Source: Aquila chrysaetos chrysaetos
Taxonomy: Eukaryota > Chordata > Aves > Accipitriformes > Accipitridae
Assembly: GCF_900496995.4 (NCBI RefSeq)
Contig: NC_044006.1
Span: 32,673,120 to 32,737,119, forward strand
Length of the DNA: 64,000 nucleotides
Direction: 5' to 3'
The notes under the pieces: generated by a model
What the model was told of the DNA's origin: nothing
The model's database searches: none
What the model saw: only the letters and a program-made list of their open reading frames with translations
Shown: one piece after another, positions 1 to 12,500 of the stretch
How the letters are laid out: the number at the start of each line of letters is the position of its first letter
How positions within the stretch are numbered: position 1 is the stretch's first letter
Translations under genes and position numbers: made by a program

Positions 1-1214
1 GAGTCGTCAGTTGGTCGGTCCGGCAGGGTGGAATGGGGGCAGGGGGGAGGCACGGGCTGGCGCAGCTCGTGCTGAAACCTTTCCAAACCCGCCACCGAGC
101 AGCAGCACCTCCAGAGACTCCCCTTCAAACAGGAGATCCACGAGAGCTACATGCCAAGCTGCAATAAGAAACGGAGGCTGCGAGTTGTATAATATTTACA
201 TTTAATACAATCCACTGACATCTGACATTTTTCTGGTAAATTTTACGTGGGCCATAAACACTTCTGGAGCACTGAGTAAATTTTAACTCCTCTGAAGGTC
301 TTTTGCGCCGGTGGTATCTGCAATGAAATATTTCGCTTCCTTGCCCCCCAAAACCTCAGCGATCCACATCTGTCCCAGCACCGGCATCTGTCATTCAACT
401 CCTCACGCATCCCCAGTGCACCGATGCCGCAGAAGTATCCCCCCTTTTTGTGTTTTTGGTGTGATATTCCCCACTATCAGTTCCCCTCCCCGGGTGTGAA
501 CAGCATGCACATGGCAAACCCAGCTTTCCCGTGCCCCGGCTCTCAGAGCCAGCGGCACCCTCCCTCGGAGGGCTTTGCGCAAGCTGCCCCCTCGGCTCCA
601 GCAGCGCTACGCTTTCTCTTGGTCATTTGTACACAGCTGGCCTGCCAGTGTAATGGTGTCACAAAGAGACACCTTTTAAGAAGCAATAAAATTTCAAAAC
701 CAGGGAAAGAAAATTAATAGCTGAGTAACCAGCCCACCTCTGGTACTGAAACAGAAAGTGGATAGACAAGGAGAACCTGAGTCAAATGCAATAGCTCCAG
801 GCTCCGTCTCCAGTCCCTTCCGCTCAGACCTTGGAAGGAGGCCAGCAGAGCATCCCAGTATCTGAAACCGTATCCGACCCTGAAGTTCGGATCAATTTGC
901 ACTCTGCAGCCTATTAACTTTTTGTTAATCCACCCCACATTGTTTTACATCGTGCCTTCCATCACAGAGAAGGAGGGTTTGTGGCAGTGCCGGGGTGACT
1001 AATGGCAAGTCCCCCTCAAAACCGGGGGTTGTTCAAGTTATAGCCAGGTGCAGGGCTTAATGGGCTTTAGCGATGCTGCCAAGACGTAATTGCCGTAAAT
1101 CAGTCTGAGCCCTATGGAGACAGTTCCCTGTGTTTTGAAGTCCATTTGCCCTTATTGCTTGTTCAGCTCCTTAATGCATTAATGATAAGATAGCACGGGG
1201 AATATGCACTACAG
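1..1214. other. Left-edge non-coding stretch, no gene recognised
   Basis: Bases 1-200 are GC-rich and grade into AT-rich sequence. A short plus-strand frame (76-204) ends at a TAA, and an AATAAA lies at 685-690, so a terminal exon plus 3' UTR of a gene lying to the left is conceivable. There is no clear splice acceptor in front of that frame and the peptide is not recognised, so I do not call a gene. The rest shows no exon, RNA gene or young repeat that I can support. Confidence 0.3.
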
Positions 1215-1233
1215 CCCCCCCCCCCCCCCCCCC
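1215..1233 (+). repeat. Poly-C tract (C19)
   Basis: An uninterrupted run of 19 cytosines. Such a tract is length-unstable and error-prone in sequencing, so its exact length is uncertain. It lies in AT-rich non-coding sequence with no promoter signals beside it. Confidence 0.9.
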
Positions 1234-3469
1234 GCCAAATCCTGAAGTAATGAATTAATACTGCACCTATCTGGTCTGACCGTGGAGGAGAGGAATGTAA
1301 ACGAGGCTGCATGCAGGGAAGATCTCTTTTTCCAAAGGTTTCTTTGCCAGTCCCAGGGAGGGCTGAGCATCTCTAAGGACTGTGGGGGCTGGTTTGCAGA
1401 AGTATCCCCCAACTTTGCACATGACTGCAGTACTCCTTCCCTTGCTGCCTGCCCCCATGGGTATATTTTTATTTGTGCCTACCAATGCTTTTCAAGTGCC
1501 TTTCTTGACTGAAATGTGCTACATTAACAAAAAAACAGGGAGAGTACCACCGAAGGACTGGAACGCTTTTTCTTACGTCAGGCAAGCTCCTGAAATCAGG
1601 TGCTGAGTGGTACTTCGTGGCAAATAACCTGGCTTTAAACGGGCCCGACGCTTTTGCCCTTCTAGCAGGCGAGGTTATTGGGTCTCTGAGGTGAGCCCAG
1701 ACAGGTGGAGGTCAACCGCAGGCATTGTCCCTGCGTGCGGCTCAGGGGCTGTCCTGATGCTCCCCGTCCCCGTCCCCTGCTGCTGGGGCACCCAGGGGCC
1801 GTGGCATCCCTCGACAGCACGGGGTGGCTGTGTGGAGGCCAAGGGGGCTGAGCAGCTGTGAGCCAGCCAGCGAAGCCAGGGGAGCCGGCGCTGCCTTGAT
1901 ACTGAGCGACTCCGGGGAGGTCATTGGGCTTGCCCGCAGAGGAAAGAGCCCCGGCATTATGCACTGGCAGCAGCTCCCTTCGAGCTGGCTGAGTCTTGGC
2001 AGGGTTTTCTCCCCTCCACCCCCCTGATTAGTGCATTATAACCGCTTGACAAATTGCTGGTGCTCTATTGACACGTTTATTCTGCTGCTTTCTTCTCAGC
2101 CAGTCAAGAGGATCCTGGCTGCTGGTAGCGGGAGCTCTTGGGCATTGCAAACTTCGACTGATGCAAGTGTCACCCTGTAAGAGTGAAAAAAGTAGACATC
2201 CACGCAGAGACTATCATCCTTTTGATGGTGACATTGTTTTCATTCTGCCCCTTCTCCTCTTTTTTCATGTAAAAAATTTAGAAGCAGGAAAACCCAGACA
2301 GAAAGGGCAAAGAGGTAAAAATCACTGCCTGTCTGTTCCTCGTCACCTAGCGCAGGTTAAGGTAACGAACAATTTCTACCCACCTAACGTTTAAAGCAGT
2401 GAACGGACTCTGCCTGCCTCGGTCTGATGGCACGTCTCGTTCCTGTCCTTGTCACCAGCACAAGGCAGGGGCTGGCCTGACCTGCACCAGCCGGGACAGC
2501 CCTAGCAGGAGAGCTGGGACGGATCTCAGCATGGGCACAGTCTAGCTCGCCCCCCTAACCCCTTCCCCAGCACCTACCCCCAGCTGCTGGGACGTGTGGT
2601 GGGCTTGGGAACCAGCTGTCCTCAGATAACAGTCGTGAAGCTGTCTCTGTGGAGTTTCTTAGCTTGCCGGGGAGAAGGACGACCAGTCCAGCTCTGCTTA
2701 GTTGCCATCAAAAAATCAGATGAATAATGGGACGAAGTCTGGACCCCTGTACTTTTTCTCTAGTGCAAAAGGCAGTCCCAATACCCTCGTTCTGTTTTGA
2801 TTTTGAAAGATTTTTTAACCATCGCCTCTTGAGAAACTTTATGCCCCAGATCAATTTGTGTTCTCAGTATTACAATGTACCTGAAATGACTCTGCAATCT
2901 GGTGTCACTGGTAATAAAACTTAATTATTCACTCTGCTACCCTTTACTAAATTGCATGCATTAACTCCTCAAAGTACTGTGGACTAGCTAACCAGGTGGG
3001 TCCTTCAGCAGAGGTCCATGTCTTTGGAAGTGAAGGTCAAGAGTTTTGTTCCTGTTGCTGCATGTGTGCAACTGGCTGTCACCCAGGGCTGGCTCTGCCG
3101 GCCTGTGCCAACAGACCGCTACATCTTCTGCTGCTGCCAGCAGAACTACGTGAAAGACAAGAGGTGCTATACAATTAGCAAGTGACACTTCTTCTTGCAG
3201 GGTACAAAGCAGAGAAGTCGTCTCGTCACGGTGTGGCATCGGCTCCCTTTGAGGTGTGACTCAGCTCAGAGAAACTGCTGTATCAAAGCAACGGGGCTTG
3301 ACAGGGCTGGGGCTGTGAATGATGATGAATGCAGAGGACCAAAGGGTCACAGGCAGACACTATAGAAGAGGGAAAAATAGCCCAGCTTAGTTAAAAAAAA
3401 ACCAGCCATAGTATTTAAACATAGAAAAGAGTTATAACTTACCCAGTGCACCCATTGCAGATGTAGATT
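1234..3469. other. Non-coding stretch, nothing specific seen
   Basis: Mixed GC/AT sequence with open frames of about 100 codons or less in several phases. That is what chance gives at this composition. No bounded exon, RNA gene or recognisable mobile element was seen. Confidence 0.4.
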
Positions 3470-3700
3470 TGTTCCTTTTAGTATATTTTCAAGTGTTTTT
3501 CTAGTCTAGTGCTAAATAACCCAAGATTTCACTGGTCCCCTTAGGAGAGGATTTCACAGCTCAAGAAATCTCTCTGTAAGGAACCATTTCTCGTGCCTCC
3601 ACCTGAATTTTCATTTGTCCAGTTTCACCCATTTCTCCCCATTATATAGCTCCCAGCCTTGCATGTCCCTGGGGATTCTTCTTATACCTTGGTGCCCAAT
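3470..3700 (-). mobile_element. Decayed CR1-type LINE 3' fragment
   Basis: Read on the minus strand, this stretch has the phrase order of the CR1 3' end. A 'gtgaaactgga' phrase comes first, then a segment on caring for a clipped border ('ctcctaagggga'), and then a stretch resembling 'tctagaaaaacacttgaa'. CR1 is the dominant non-LTR retrotransposon of birds and is usually 5'-truncated, as here. The copy is heavily diverged with no intact reading frame, so its borders are approximate. A RepeatMasker run with an avian library would settle it. Confidence 0.4.
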
Positions 3701-5749
3701 CCTTCAAGTCCTTAGAGTCAACATTTGCATTCCCTCAAGATGTCATTTAGCTGAGTGATGTGTGTTTAGTTACTCTAATCTTTCCCCATAAATCACCTTG
3801 TTCAACCTTCTCTCTGTTTCTCATTTATGAGTTTTTCCTTCTCTGCTATCTTTCCAGTATTACTGAGGCATCTGTAAGTGAATTTAGCATCATATTTTCA
3901 GCCTTGTGGAGGAAGACCATCATTTTCTTGAACAATGAGATGACATTTACTATATGATAGGTATTTTCTGAGCTATACGACTCTCCACTACCATACTTCT
4001 TTTTATATCCATTATCACAGCTGGGTTTCTCTCTGCAGTACAGATTTCCTATTAATTACCACCCACCGTTGACTTTGCTCCTTAAATTAGACAACAGGTT
4101 CTGGGATAGGTACTAAACTGGTTTTTTGTGCCCTACACCAGTCTAAGTATTGGAGAATTACATGAGCAGCAGCAGGAGATTATTCGACATCTGACTGTCT
4201 TGGTTTCCTTGTGCCTCTCTTTGAGGCATCTAACACCGGGCTTACCCAGTATCCCATCTCCAATGAGGCTGAAAAATTTGGCAGTTCCTGTGATCTTAAC
4301 TGAGGCGATTCTTTTCACAGCTAAATCCACACTTGTGTTATTTTTTTTTCCCAAGTGCAGAACTGAGACTGCAAAAAGGTCCACAGGTCACCATTCCTCT
4401 CAGTTACAGGCAGCTGCTTGAAATAGATGCTTCGTCTGGAAGAAGTCCACCAAACTTCTAACATATATTCACGCAGGACAAGGCTCACTCCATCACTGTT
4501 GCAAGCACAAGACTTGTGGTACAGAAGACCAAAAGCTACACAAATAGCAATATGCTTCAAGTAAAGAGCAATGAAGGACACTACTCATGTCCTAAATCCC
4601 CACACCAGCAAGAAATTTGTTAGCTGAAAATGTCCAAATGAAAGATGGATCTCAATCCTTACAGTATTTCTAACTGTTCTTTGTTGTGTTTTGCCCAGAT
4701 GAATTCAGTTATTTAATAAATCACCACAGCTCCACTGAAGACAAGCAAGGCACCAAGACATGGCCTCGTTCTCAGATAAGTGATACTGAGTTGTCACTGT
4801 TGGCACGGAGAAAGAGGAAAGACTTTTTTGATCCCCTGTTCAAGGTGGGAAGTCTAAACCCATATACTCAAACCTCTGCAAAGGCATCAGAATAAGTGAC
4901 CTACTCTTAACCTGGGCAATTGTAACCTCACTTTTTAATGCCCTCATCTAGCAAAGCACATAAACAGCTTATACGTAAGCACAGTGAAACAGGTTCATAA
5001 ACGTCGATAGATCAGGGTCTACCTGTCAAAATGTGGTTGTAAATTTGTTCCTTCACTTGCTACACTGTAATGGACTTTGCGTCCATGTACTTATTTCTTC
5101 TGGTCTGAAATTCTGTACAGAGCATCATCATTTATGCAGCAACAAAACCAGTGTTTAAGCGAAGTGCTTTACATTTTACGTGGACCAAGTAGTGGCAAAC
5201 AAGTATGATGGAAAACGTAGCTTATAACATGAAATCCTTGGTGCACTGGCAAAAATGCAGCCCTTTCTGCAGAAATGTGGAATCATGGTCCATATACATG
5301 TTGTATCATAGTTCGTGTTTTGGTAAGCCCAAAGGACATGGAATAACAGCCTGTGTCCCCTGTTGCAGAAGGACAGATTTCTTTCCGCAGGAATGCAATC
5401 AGTAGAACAATGAAAATAATTCATCAGATTAAAGTACAGATAAATCCTGTCCTGACAATTGGATGTTATCATGTTCAAGTTCAACTTAATTATTTTTGTA
5501 TTTAATTACAAAACGGTTAATTGCTTCATTTTAATTATGTATCTCTTTTAATTAGATTGAGGCTTAAAAAAAACCTGATAAGGCTGCTGCTACCCCACAG
5601 CCCTTCCACTCTTCATTTCATCTCACACCGTATCAGTTCCTTTCCCCTGCTTTGCTGTTAGTTTCCTGCGCCAGGTCTCTCCCAAATCCCCTGCTTCCTA
5701 TTTACCTCCACTTTGGCAAAGCCCTGGCGTACAAGCCACGTGGCAAGCC
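3701..5749. other. AT-rich non-coding stretch
   Basis: Low-CpG sequence with many stops in all frames. Small overlapping open frames on both strands around 4,130-4,580 show no splice boundaries or recognisable domain. No RNA gene or young repeat is visible. Confidence 0.4.
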
Positions 5750-6091
5750 CAGGAAACCCGCCCGCTAGCCGCAGCGAGGCGGCGCGTGTGCCCGTGCTTG
5801 CGCCGAAGCACGTGCTGGGCCTGGGGGCTTTGCCTCCTCTTTCCTCCCACACCACGGGGCCAGACCCCTTTTCCAGCCACAGAGGTTTGCCCAGCTGTGG
5901 GGCTGGCTGTCGGTGAAGCAGCCCAATTTATTCAGCCTTCTCCCAGAAGGGAGGAGCACATCAGAAATTCCCTGGGGCGTGTAGGGGAGCCGCAGTTTTG
6001 CCTTTGCTCGGGCTAATTTCAAAACCTAAGCGTGTCCCTTGCCGTCTGCCTCCCCCTGCACACTCCTCGCTAATATCTCAGAGTTGGAGGA

Positions 6092-6115
6092 GTGCATGTG
6101 TGCGCGCACGTGCAT
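6092..6115. repeat. 24-bp alternating purine-pyrimidine (Z-DNA-prone) run
   Basis: Every step from 6,092 to 6,115 alternates purine and pyrimidine, with a GCGCGC core flanked by GT/CA steps. Such runs can adopt Z-DNA under negative supercoiling. This one lies about 200 bp upstream of the TATA-like box at 6,307, where transcription-driven supercoiling is expected. Confidence 0.7.
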
Positions 6116-6306
6116 CTCGCTCTCACGCGCACACTCTGCCAAGCGCTTCCCCAGCATCAGCGGGAGGATGTCGCTGCCCGCACCCCCATGGAAGCGCAGG
6201 GGAGCCCCTCTGCAGCGGAGGGCACGCTGACGGGCTTATCGAAACCCCGGCTCTCTGCGAGGCATCGGGCCGTGAAGGGGAGGCAGGAGGGAAGTTGCCT
6301 GCGCAG

Positions 6307-6313
6307 TATATAA
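6307..6313 (+). promoter_or_regulatory. TATA-like box (TATATAA), promoter candidate
   Basis: A TATATAA sits in a GC-rich context ('gcgcag' before, 'caggccgg' after). About 30 bp downstream would put the start site near 6,338. A GTAAGC donor follows at 6,446, so box, start and donor are spaced as for a short first exon. The gene it might serve is not identified. Confidence 0.45.
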
Positions 6314-6337
6314 CAGGCCGGCATTCGCAATAGCGAC

Positions 6338-6445
6338 CAGCCCTTCTCTGAGCAGTAAATGCAGCAGCTCAGGACACTTTGCTCCCGGAGCGGACGAGGA
6401 GGAGCCGAGCTGAGAAGCTGCCTCCAGCTGCACTGCAGGACACGG
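6338..6445 (+). other. Putative untranslated first exon (start inferred)
   Basis: This is an inferred exon of about 108 bp. Its start is set by the usual TATA-to-start distance (TATATAA at 6,307-6,313) and its end by the donor 'cacgg|gtaagc'. It is GC-rich, and the ATG near 6,360 opens a frame that runs through the donor without a recognisable signal or domain. I therefore treat it as 5' untranslated sequence. Several downstream acceptor-donor pairs on the plus strand (15,125-15,263 and 35,310-35,370) could in principle follow it, but none is backed by protein similarity. RNA-seq or CAGE would be decisive. Confidence 0.3.
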
Positions 6446-8992
6446 GTAAGCGGTGCCCACGGGGGACAGGCAGTGGCTCCTCACACCCCCAGAGCGGCGA
6501 TAACTGGTGCGTTGCAATCCAGCCAGCTTGTCCTGGCTTTTATAGCAACTTCTACATCAGCATTGATTTTAAATTTTGCGCTAGCATCTCTTTATAAATG
6601 TTGACTTTTCGGTGTAGTCAGTGAACACCAAACCTCAGCATGAATGCCAAAGGGGAGAAATGTGGAGAGTAGAATGGAAAGTCCCTTTTTAGCATGCGTT
6701 CTGGCAGTGCTTCTTTTCTGCTTGTCAGCTTAAAAAGGCATTCCTGAACTTCTCACACAACAGAAGAAAATCATAAAAGCTTATGAAGACACCCTCAGAC
6801 TGAAACACAGCAGGAGGATGCTCAGCTGTCTCCTTAAAATTTTCTGTACGAACTTTAGCAATTCATGTTGCCTCTACAAATTTAACACAAAAAATAAAAC
6901 AAAAATAAACACAAAAACATTGGACAAGGTTATTAAGACTCCAGTTTGCTAGGATGTCTTAGGTACGGTCTCAGGTCATCACCACTTTTCCAAGATTAGT
7001 GTCTAGGCTCCCAGAACCAGGCAAAAACCTGCCAAACTGCAAACACTTTGGCCTGTTTAGTTCTATTAAAACTAAATACTAACGAAAAAAATACAGGAAA
7101 TGTACAGGAAAACAATATCAACCAAACTAAATTATTAAAACCAGTGAAGTATTCGTAAAGCTTTTGCTTTAGGACTAATCCCATTCCCTTGCACTATAAA
7201 GGCCTTTATAAGACCATGCACTGTTTTTTCTGGCCTTTAACTACAGTATGAATGGCTCTTCTGGGAGACCAAAACGTGCCTGACTTGGGAAGGAGTAGCC
7301 AGGACAGCAGGTGTAGCCTCCCACCATGTGCCTCCAAGGGGCTACTCATCCTACCAGGAGCTCTGAGACCCAGCAAAGTCATGTCAGCCTGGGATTTTAG
7401 AAAACATGGCTTTTAGGTGCTTGTTTTGGTGGCAGGCTCAGAGAAGCTTTGTCCCCCTTTCCTTGATACCTCTATCACATACGTCCCAGCCTGCCCATCC
7501 CATGAGGCTGAAGATCCTGAAGGGAAGCATTGGTCTGACCCTGGTTCCCACCCCGACCAGTGCCACCTCCACCTGCCCTACTCCCAGCCTTTGCATTCCC
7601 CGCACTGGGCAAAATTAAGTCAACAGGTCTCTTCACATCACTAAAAAAAATAAAAGACCCTTAAAATCAATGGAAATGTTTAGTATAACAGAAGAACTTA
7701 AAGTTCACGCTGCTGAGGGATCCCCCAGCCCAGCATCCTGCTTCCAATGGCAAGCAAGAGGCATGGAGAAAGGACAGACAGAAACGAACCTGTCCAGCGT
7801 GATCTCCTTCTAGCACTTTTTTCCACCTCCAGCACTAAGTAAGTGAAGGATTTCCTGAGTCAAAGGTTGCATTCAGCCATAGCATTCCTGGGTCTATTTG
7901 CTGTATATTTGTTTAAACATGTTTTTTATTTCACTTGTGGTGTTGGGGTCCACACCACCTTGTGCAAACAAATTCTTTAAATTCATAGAGCACTTGGCTA
8001 AAAGAAGTGTGGGTGGGTTTTGGGGGGGTATACATTTAATTTTCATTAATCTGATCTCTAAATATTTAATTTTCTTTTAAGACTGGTAATTTTCAGTCTA
8101 ATGATTCCATAGATTTCTTTCACAAGTCCTGGAAGGGTGAGTAATGGCCCCCCGTGCACCCTTTTCCTCACTGCTCCTGTATCTCCTCCCTTCCCCATGG
8201 TCCTTTTGTGTCCCTTACTGGTGTCAGAGTCCTGCTCCGCTGTATCTCTGCCTTGCAGGGAAGCTGTTTCCTGCTTTAGCTTTTCTTGCTTGCCTTCCCC
8301 TGAGCCTTTTTGAGCGCTGCTCTGCTCTAGTTGGGCTCAGGTGACCTGCCCGTGCAGTCTGACCTGCTGTCCACGCAGTTCTGGTGGGTACATGGCAAGT
8401 GGGGGGAATTTGATGCAATGTAATTTGATGCATTGTATTTGTTTGAGGTTTTTTTTATCTCAGCCCACCTGGGTAATTCTAATATCTGAAGAATTATTGA
8501 AATATTTATGCTATGCTTTTGAAGAAATGCACTTTACATTTAAGAAGTGGTCCAGCTGATGTTTATGCTGACTGTTTAAAGTCCTGGCTCTTCCTTGGCT
8601 TCCTGCTGCAAGAAGGGACGAGTTTCAGGGAGTTTGCAATCTCCCTGGAAAGTCTCTGATGGGGAAGTGCCAGAGGTGGGTTTGTGGCCATAGGAGAGCA
8701 CCAGCGGCATGCACCCCGCTCCCACCTCTTCCCCACGGCCTCTCCTATTCTCTGCTCCGAGACGAAGCTAAACAGAGCGTGGCCTAGCCTGGCACCCCTG
8801 CCCTCACAGCTTTCAGGCTCAGCAACTAAAACACAGGTAGGGCCAGAGTATTACTTGAGTAAAACTGTACCGCTTCTCAGAGGTACACTTCTGCCTCATC
8901 TTGGTACTTCCACGCCAGCTGTACACAGCAGTGGCACCCAAGCAGCAGCCTGATGGATTGGATGTAAATATATATATGTGTAGATACAGTAT
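6446..8992. other. Non-coding stretch, possible intron
   Basis: AT-rich sequence with A-rich patches around 6,880-6,920, and stops frequent in all frames. If the promoter candidate at 6.3 kb is real, this would be the start of its first intron. A short TA/TG-rich patch (about 8,968-8,985) lies just before the LTR insertion site. No gene is supported. Confidence 0.4.
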
Positions 8993-8997
8993 CACTG
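8993..8997. repeat. 5-bp target-site duplication, left copy (cactg)
   Basis: The five bases cactg directly precede the LTR and recur directly after it at 9,580-9,584. This is the signature of retroviral integration followed by loss of the internal region through LTR-LTR recombination. Confidence 0.8.
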
Positions 8998-9119
8998 TGT
9001 GGTGGGTTGACCCTGGCTGGGTGCCAGGTGCCCACCAAAGCCGCTCTATCACTCCCCCTTCTTAGCTGGACAGGGGGGAGAAAATATAACAAAAGGCTCG
9101 TGGGTCAAGATAAGGACAG

Positions 9120-9125
9120 TTTAAT
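9120..9125 (-). terminator. LTR polyadenylation signal (ATTAAA)
   Basis: On the minus strand this reads ATTAAA. It matches in position the ATTAAA of the related LTR at 28,087-28,092, as expected at the R region of a retroviral LTR. Confidence 0.6.
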
Positions 9126-9296
9126 AAAATGAAAGCAAAGGTCGCGCGCGAAAGCAAAGAAAAACAAATGATATTATTCTCTACTTCCCATCAGCAGGCG
9201 ATGTCTGGCCACTTCCTGGGAAGCAGGGCTTCAGTACGCGTGGTGGTTGCTCGGGAAGACAAAAAATGCCTTCCCTTCCGCCTCCCTTTACTTAGC

Positions 9297-9318
9297 TTTT
9301 ATATCTGGGCTGACGTCA
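9297..9318 (-). promoter_or_regulatory. LTR core promoter: CRE plus TATA
   Basis: On the minus strand a perfect palindromic CRE (TGACGTCA, 9,311-9,318) is followed within about 10 bp by TATAAAA (9,297-9,303). The same CRE-TATA pairing occurs in the LTR at 27.9 kb, so it is a family trait. CREB/ATF factors are known to bind this palindrome. Whether this copy is active is unknown. Confidence 0.65.
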
Positions 9319-9579
9319 TATGGTATGGAATATCTGTTTGGTTAGTTTAGGTCAGCTGTCCTGGTTATGTCCCCTCCCAAGATCTTGCCCTGCCCCAGCC
9401 TGCCATTGAGGGAGGGGGCAAAAATGTTGGGGAGACAGCCTTGATGCTGTGCCAGTGCTGCTCAGCAGTAGCCAAAACACTGGTGTGTTATCAACACCTC
9501 TCTAGCTACTAATGCAGAGCACAGTTCTATGAGGGCTGCTATGGGGACTATTAACTCCATCTCAGCCAGACCCAATACA

Positions 9580-9584
9580 CACTG
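9580..9584. repeat. 5-bp target-site duplication, right copy (cactg)
   Basis: Identical to 8,993-8,997. It fixes the right border of the LTR at the CA ending at 9,579. Confidence 0.8.
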
Positions 9585-12500
9585 TCTTCATCAAAGGGTA
9601 GTGAATGATTATAAAAGCACTCATGGTGGAGAGAACCCACCCTTCTCACAGGACATTCCCCCTTTCCTCTGAAGCTGAGTAATAACATAGTTTTTAGGTT
9701 TTAAATAGAAACCCCAAAGTACCTGAAATGTCACCAGTTAAAGCTTTCAGAGAGAACCCTGGACTGGGAAGGAGGAAAAGGCTTCTGGTGTTGCGCCAAG
9801 AGATGGACATTTTTGTACAAACACCCGCAGATTTGCAAGGTGTTGCATTTTCTCTCCTCCTCCCAGAGGTGTCTACTCCTGACCTGGGGGCACTTTCCAG
9901 CTAAGTCCTGCTGGAATTTCTCATCTGCAGAGATAAGGTTACATCTTTTTTAAATAAACCTGGCCTTTAATAACATGCCTGCCTTTGTCCTGCTAGCTAA
10001 GCCTGCCCATAGGAGCGCGAAACAGCCAGCTGTGCTGCTGGTTCCCCTGAGGTGCAGTGAGAAGGGGAACTGGGGCAGTGGTGGTGGCAGTGGTGACAGC
10101 GGCTCTGCTCCTGGGTTCTGGCAGAGGGTCCCTGAGCTCCCTACATGCACAAGTGAACAATGATGGGCACAAAAGCCAGGCTTGACCTAAAGTTGTGGTT
10201 TTCCTCTGCCAGCTCCCCATCTACACGCTGGACTAAGCATAGGGTCCAACTGCCCCCAGCCCATCACCGCTGTTTTGGACCAGCCCATCCTGGAAGGAAG
10301 GAGAAAAAGCTCTAAACTCTTGACAGATCAGTGCCATAAAATTCAATATTCAAGGGGCCTTCCCTGGTGGCTTAACCTTCCTCACTTGTGACATAAACCT
10401 TATTGCGACACACAGCTCAGCACAGGATCAGGGACCAGCAAACCGGTTTCAGGGATCAAGAGGTCAGAATAACCCGGCACGACTCCTTCCCACACAGCCT
10501 GAAACCTCCTGCGCTCAGCAGCACCGCAACTGCAGCTGGGCTGCCATCACAAACAGCTGTAATCCAATTAATTGATGTGACATGGGGGGGAAATGGAGAG
10601 GAGGGGAGAATATGGTGGTGTCATGAGAGAGTTTGAGTGAAACACTTTTTAGCCACCCTTTCAAAGAGCTCCTATCAAGTGCTTCATTTTTAATGCTTCA
10701 ATTTGCTTTCCTCTTCTTGATTGTAATACCCTTCTTGAACTTTGCAAATAAAATGTGCTTTCCCTTTTGATTTTTGTCATCATCTCCCTGGCAAGTTATC
10801 AGACTTTTAATTCCAAGCCTCCATTTCTCACACACACACCTAGAATACTAGCAGGGTGAGAAGTTAATAAAGTATTTCTCCCGGATTCCCTGCTCTCCAG
10901 TGAATCAGCACTATGTCCACAGCCCTGGGCAAGGTATACTAGATCAGTTCTACTGCCTCTTCTCTTCAGGAGGAGTAAGATGTTAACCAAGGTCCACGAC
11001 TGGATAAGTCAATTACAACCTGGATTATACTAACCTCTCCTCTGTCAAAAGTCTTCTTCAGTTGAAGCAAGGTCATAACACAGTGCCTGTGAATGCAAAA
11101 TGTTCCTTTTCCCCAGGTGTCTCAAATGACTGGAAGGAGAAGAGGTGCCTTTGGGAGAAAATAGGCAGGGCTGGAAACTAGTACACAGCCCTTAATGACA
11201 ACCTACAAGGAAGTCCTAAGTGCCTAGATGCTATCTATATAGAAACCACAATCTAAATCAAAACTAAGGATGCTGAATTCTGATCACGAGAGAGAATTGC
11301 AATTAACAAGATGCTCCGGAATGAGACTGGCCGGCAGAGAAACAGAGGCAAACTGGGCAGCTCTTCTCCAGGTCATGGTACCAAAAGGAAGATGGCTCTT
11401 TCTCAGGTCTTAGCCGCCGTGCCTGCCCTGCCTCCCTGCTGGCAGCTCTGGGCAGACGCAGCCTTCGGCGAGGATCCCTGCCCAGGCAGCCCCAACAGTG
11501 ACACTTCTGAGCAAGGCTATCCACAACTGCTTAACAGGAGGAATACAGTCACAGGGTATCGGCCGCTGGGAAGACCAGACCAGAGGTTTAATTTACTCGG
11601 TGGTGGTGAAACTCAGATGTGACACTGGGGATGGTGCAGGTGCCTGGTACCCACATATTTTGGGGTGAGCAAGAAATAGGAAATGATGGAGCCACCACAC
11701 AACACATCAGGCAGACAACTCCACGGGATGTCAGAGGCAGCGAAGCTGACCCCTTCCCCACAGATAGCTTCACTGGGGCTGGGGAAATGAAACTTTGTTC
11801 TTGGGAGCATGAAGACATCTGTGAGGGCAGTTAATTGAGCCAGTGTCACTGAAAATGATATGGGTAATGACAGATAGTGTCAGCTCGTGCTGCTGTTTCA
11901 GTTACTGGAACAAATGAGAAGAGGGCAGAAATAGAAACAAATGGAAGAGAAATTTCTACCAAATGTCAGGGAGAGGGTTTTATTTTTATCTCTCCACCTT
12001 CCTTCATTCAGAGAATAAGCAGCCTGTGCCACCAGGACCCTGACCAGACACACGGCAATAGCTATGCTGAGGTCCTGGAGGTCCTGGCATGGTGTGTTAA
12101 ACACTTGCCATTACTTCCCCAGAGCCTTCCTCTTCATCCCGTACCTAACTGGGGAGCAAGCAGACACTGTGCACGGGCTGCCTCGGCAGTGGGGCAGCAC
12201 CAAGGGATCCCTCAGAGAAGCAGCACCGAGTCTTGGTATGCCTGCACAACACTGACATCTGGGAAATGAGGGGAAATTTGATCTCTGCTGCAACCACTGG
12301 CTAAACTTCCCCTGATTTCTGAAGGACGGGTTTCACTCTGGGGATGTTGCATTTCCTTGCCTGATGCTCTTTCCAGAGGGGATATGCTTTCATTTGCCAC
12401 AGCCATCTCCACTCCTTGGGAAGGGATCTGACTGCTGCAGCCCGGGTGTTATCTTATTGTACCTCCACCTGAAATATTAAAATCTGACCTGGTGAAAGAT

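Larger units (their letters stand above)
5750..6450 (+). promoter_or_regulatory. Small CpG cluster upstream of a TATA promoter candidate
   Basis: CpG dinucleotides, nearly absent in the flanks, become frequent from about 5,755, for example around 'ccgcagcgaggcggcgcgtg'. They continue to a TATA-like box at 6,307. The cluster includes a perfect 24-bp alternating purine-pyrimidine run (6,092-6,115). Its size and CpG density are less than those of the island at 39 kb. This suggests a weaker or tissue-restricted promoter; that reading is inference. Confidence 0.45.
8998..9579 (-). mobile_element. Solo LTR of an avian endogenous retrovirus
   Basis: This is a 582-bp element bounded by TG and CA, inserted in the minus orientation. 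It is flanked by a perfect 5-bp duplication (cactg). Read on the minus strand it contains, in order, a 5' segment with 'gatggagttaat', a full CRE (TGACGTCA, plus-strand 9,311-9,318), a TATA box (minus strand over 9,297-9,303), an ATTAAA polyadenylation signal (over 9,120-9,125) and a 3' end shared with the LTR at 27,628. No gag, pol or env sequence adjoins it. The two copies match along their length with many substitutions, so they are related but not recent duplicates. The family name and retrovirus class need a repeat library. Confidence 0.85.

Noticed and set aside
76..690. Possible terminal exon (stop at 202-204) and AATAAA (685-690) of a gene to the left
   Set aside because: No convincing acceptor, unrecognised peptide and a common hexamer; insufficient for a gene call.
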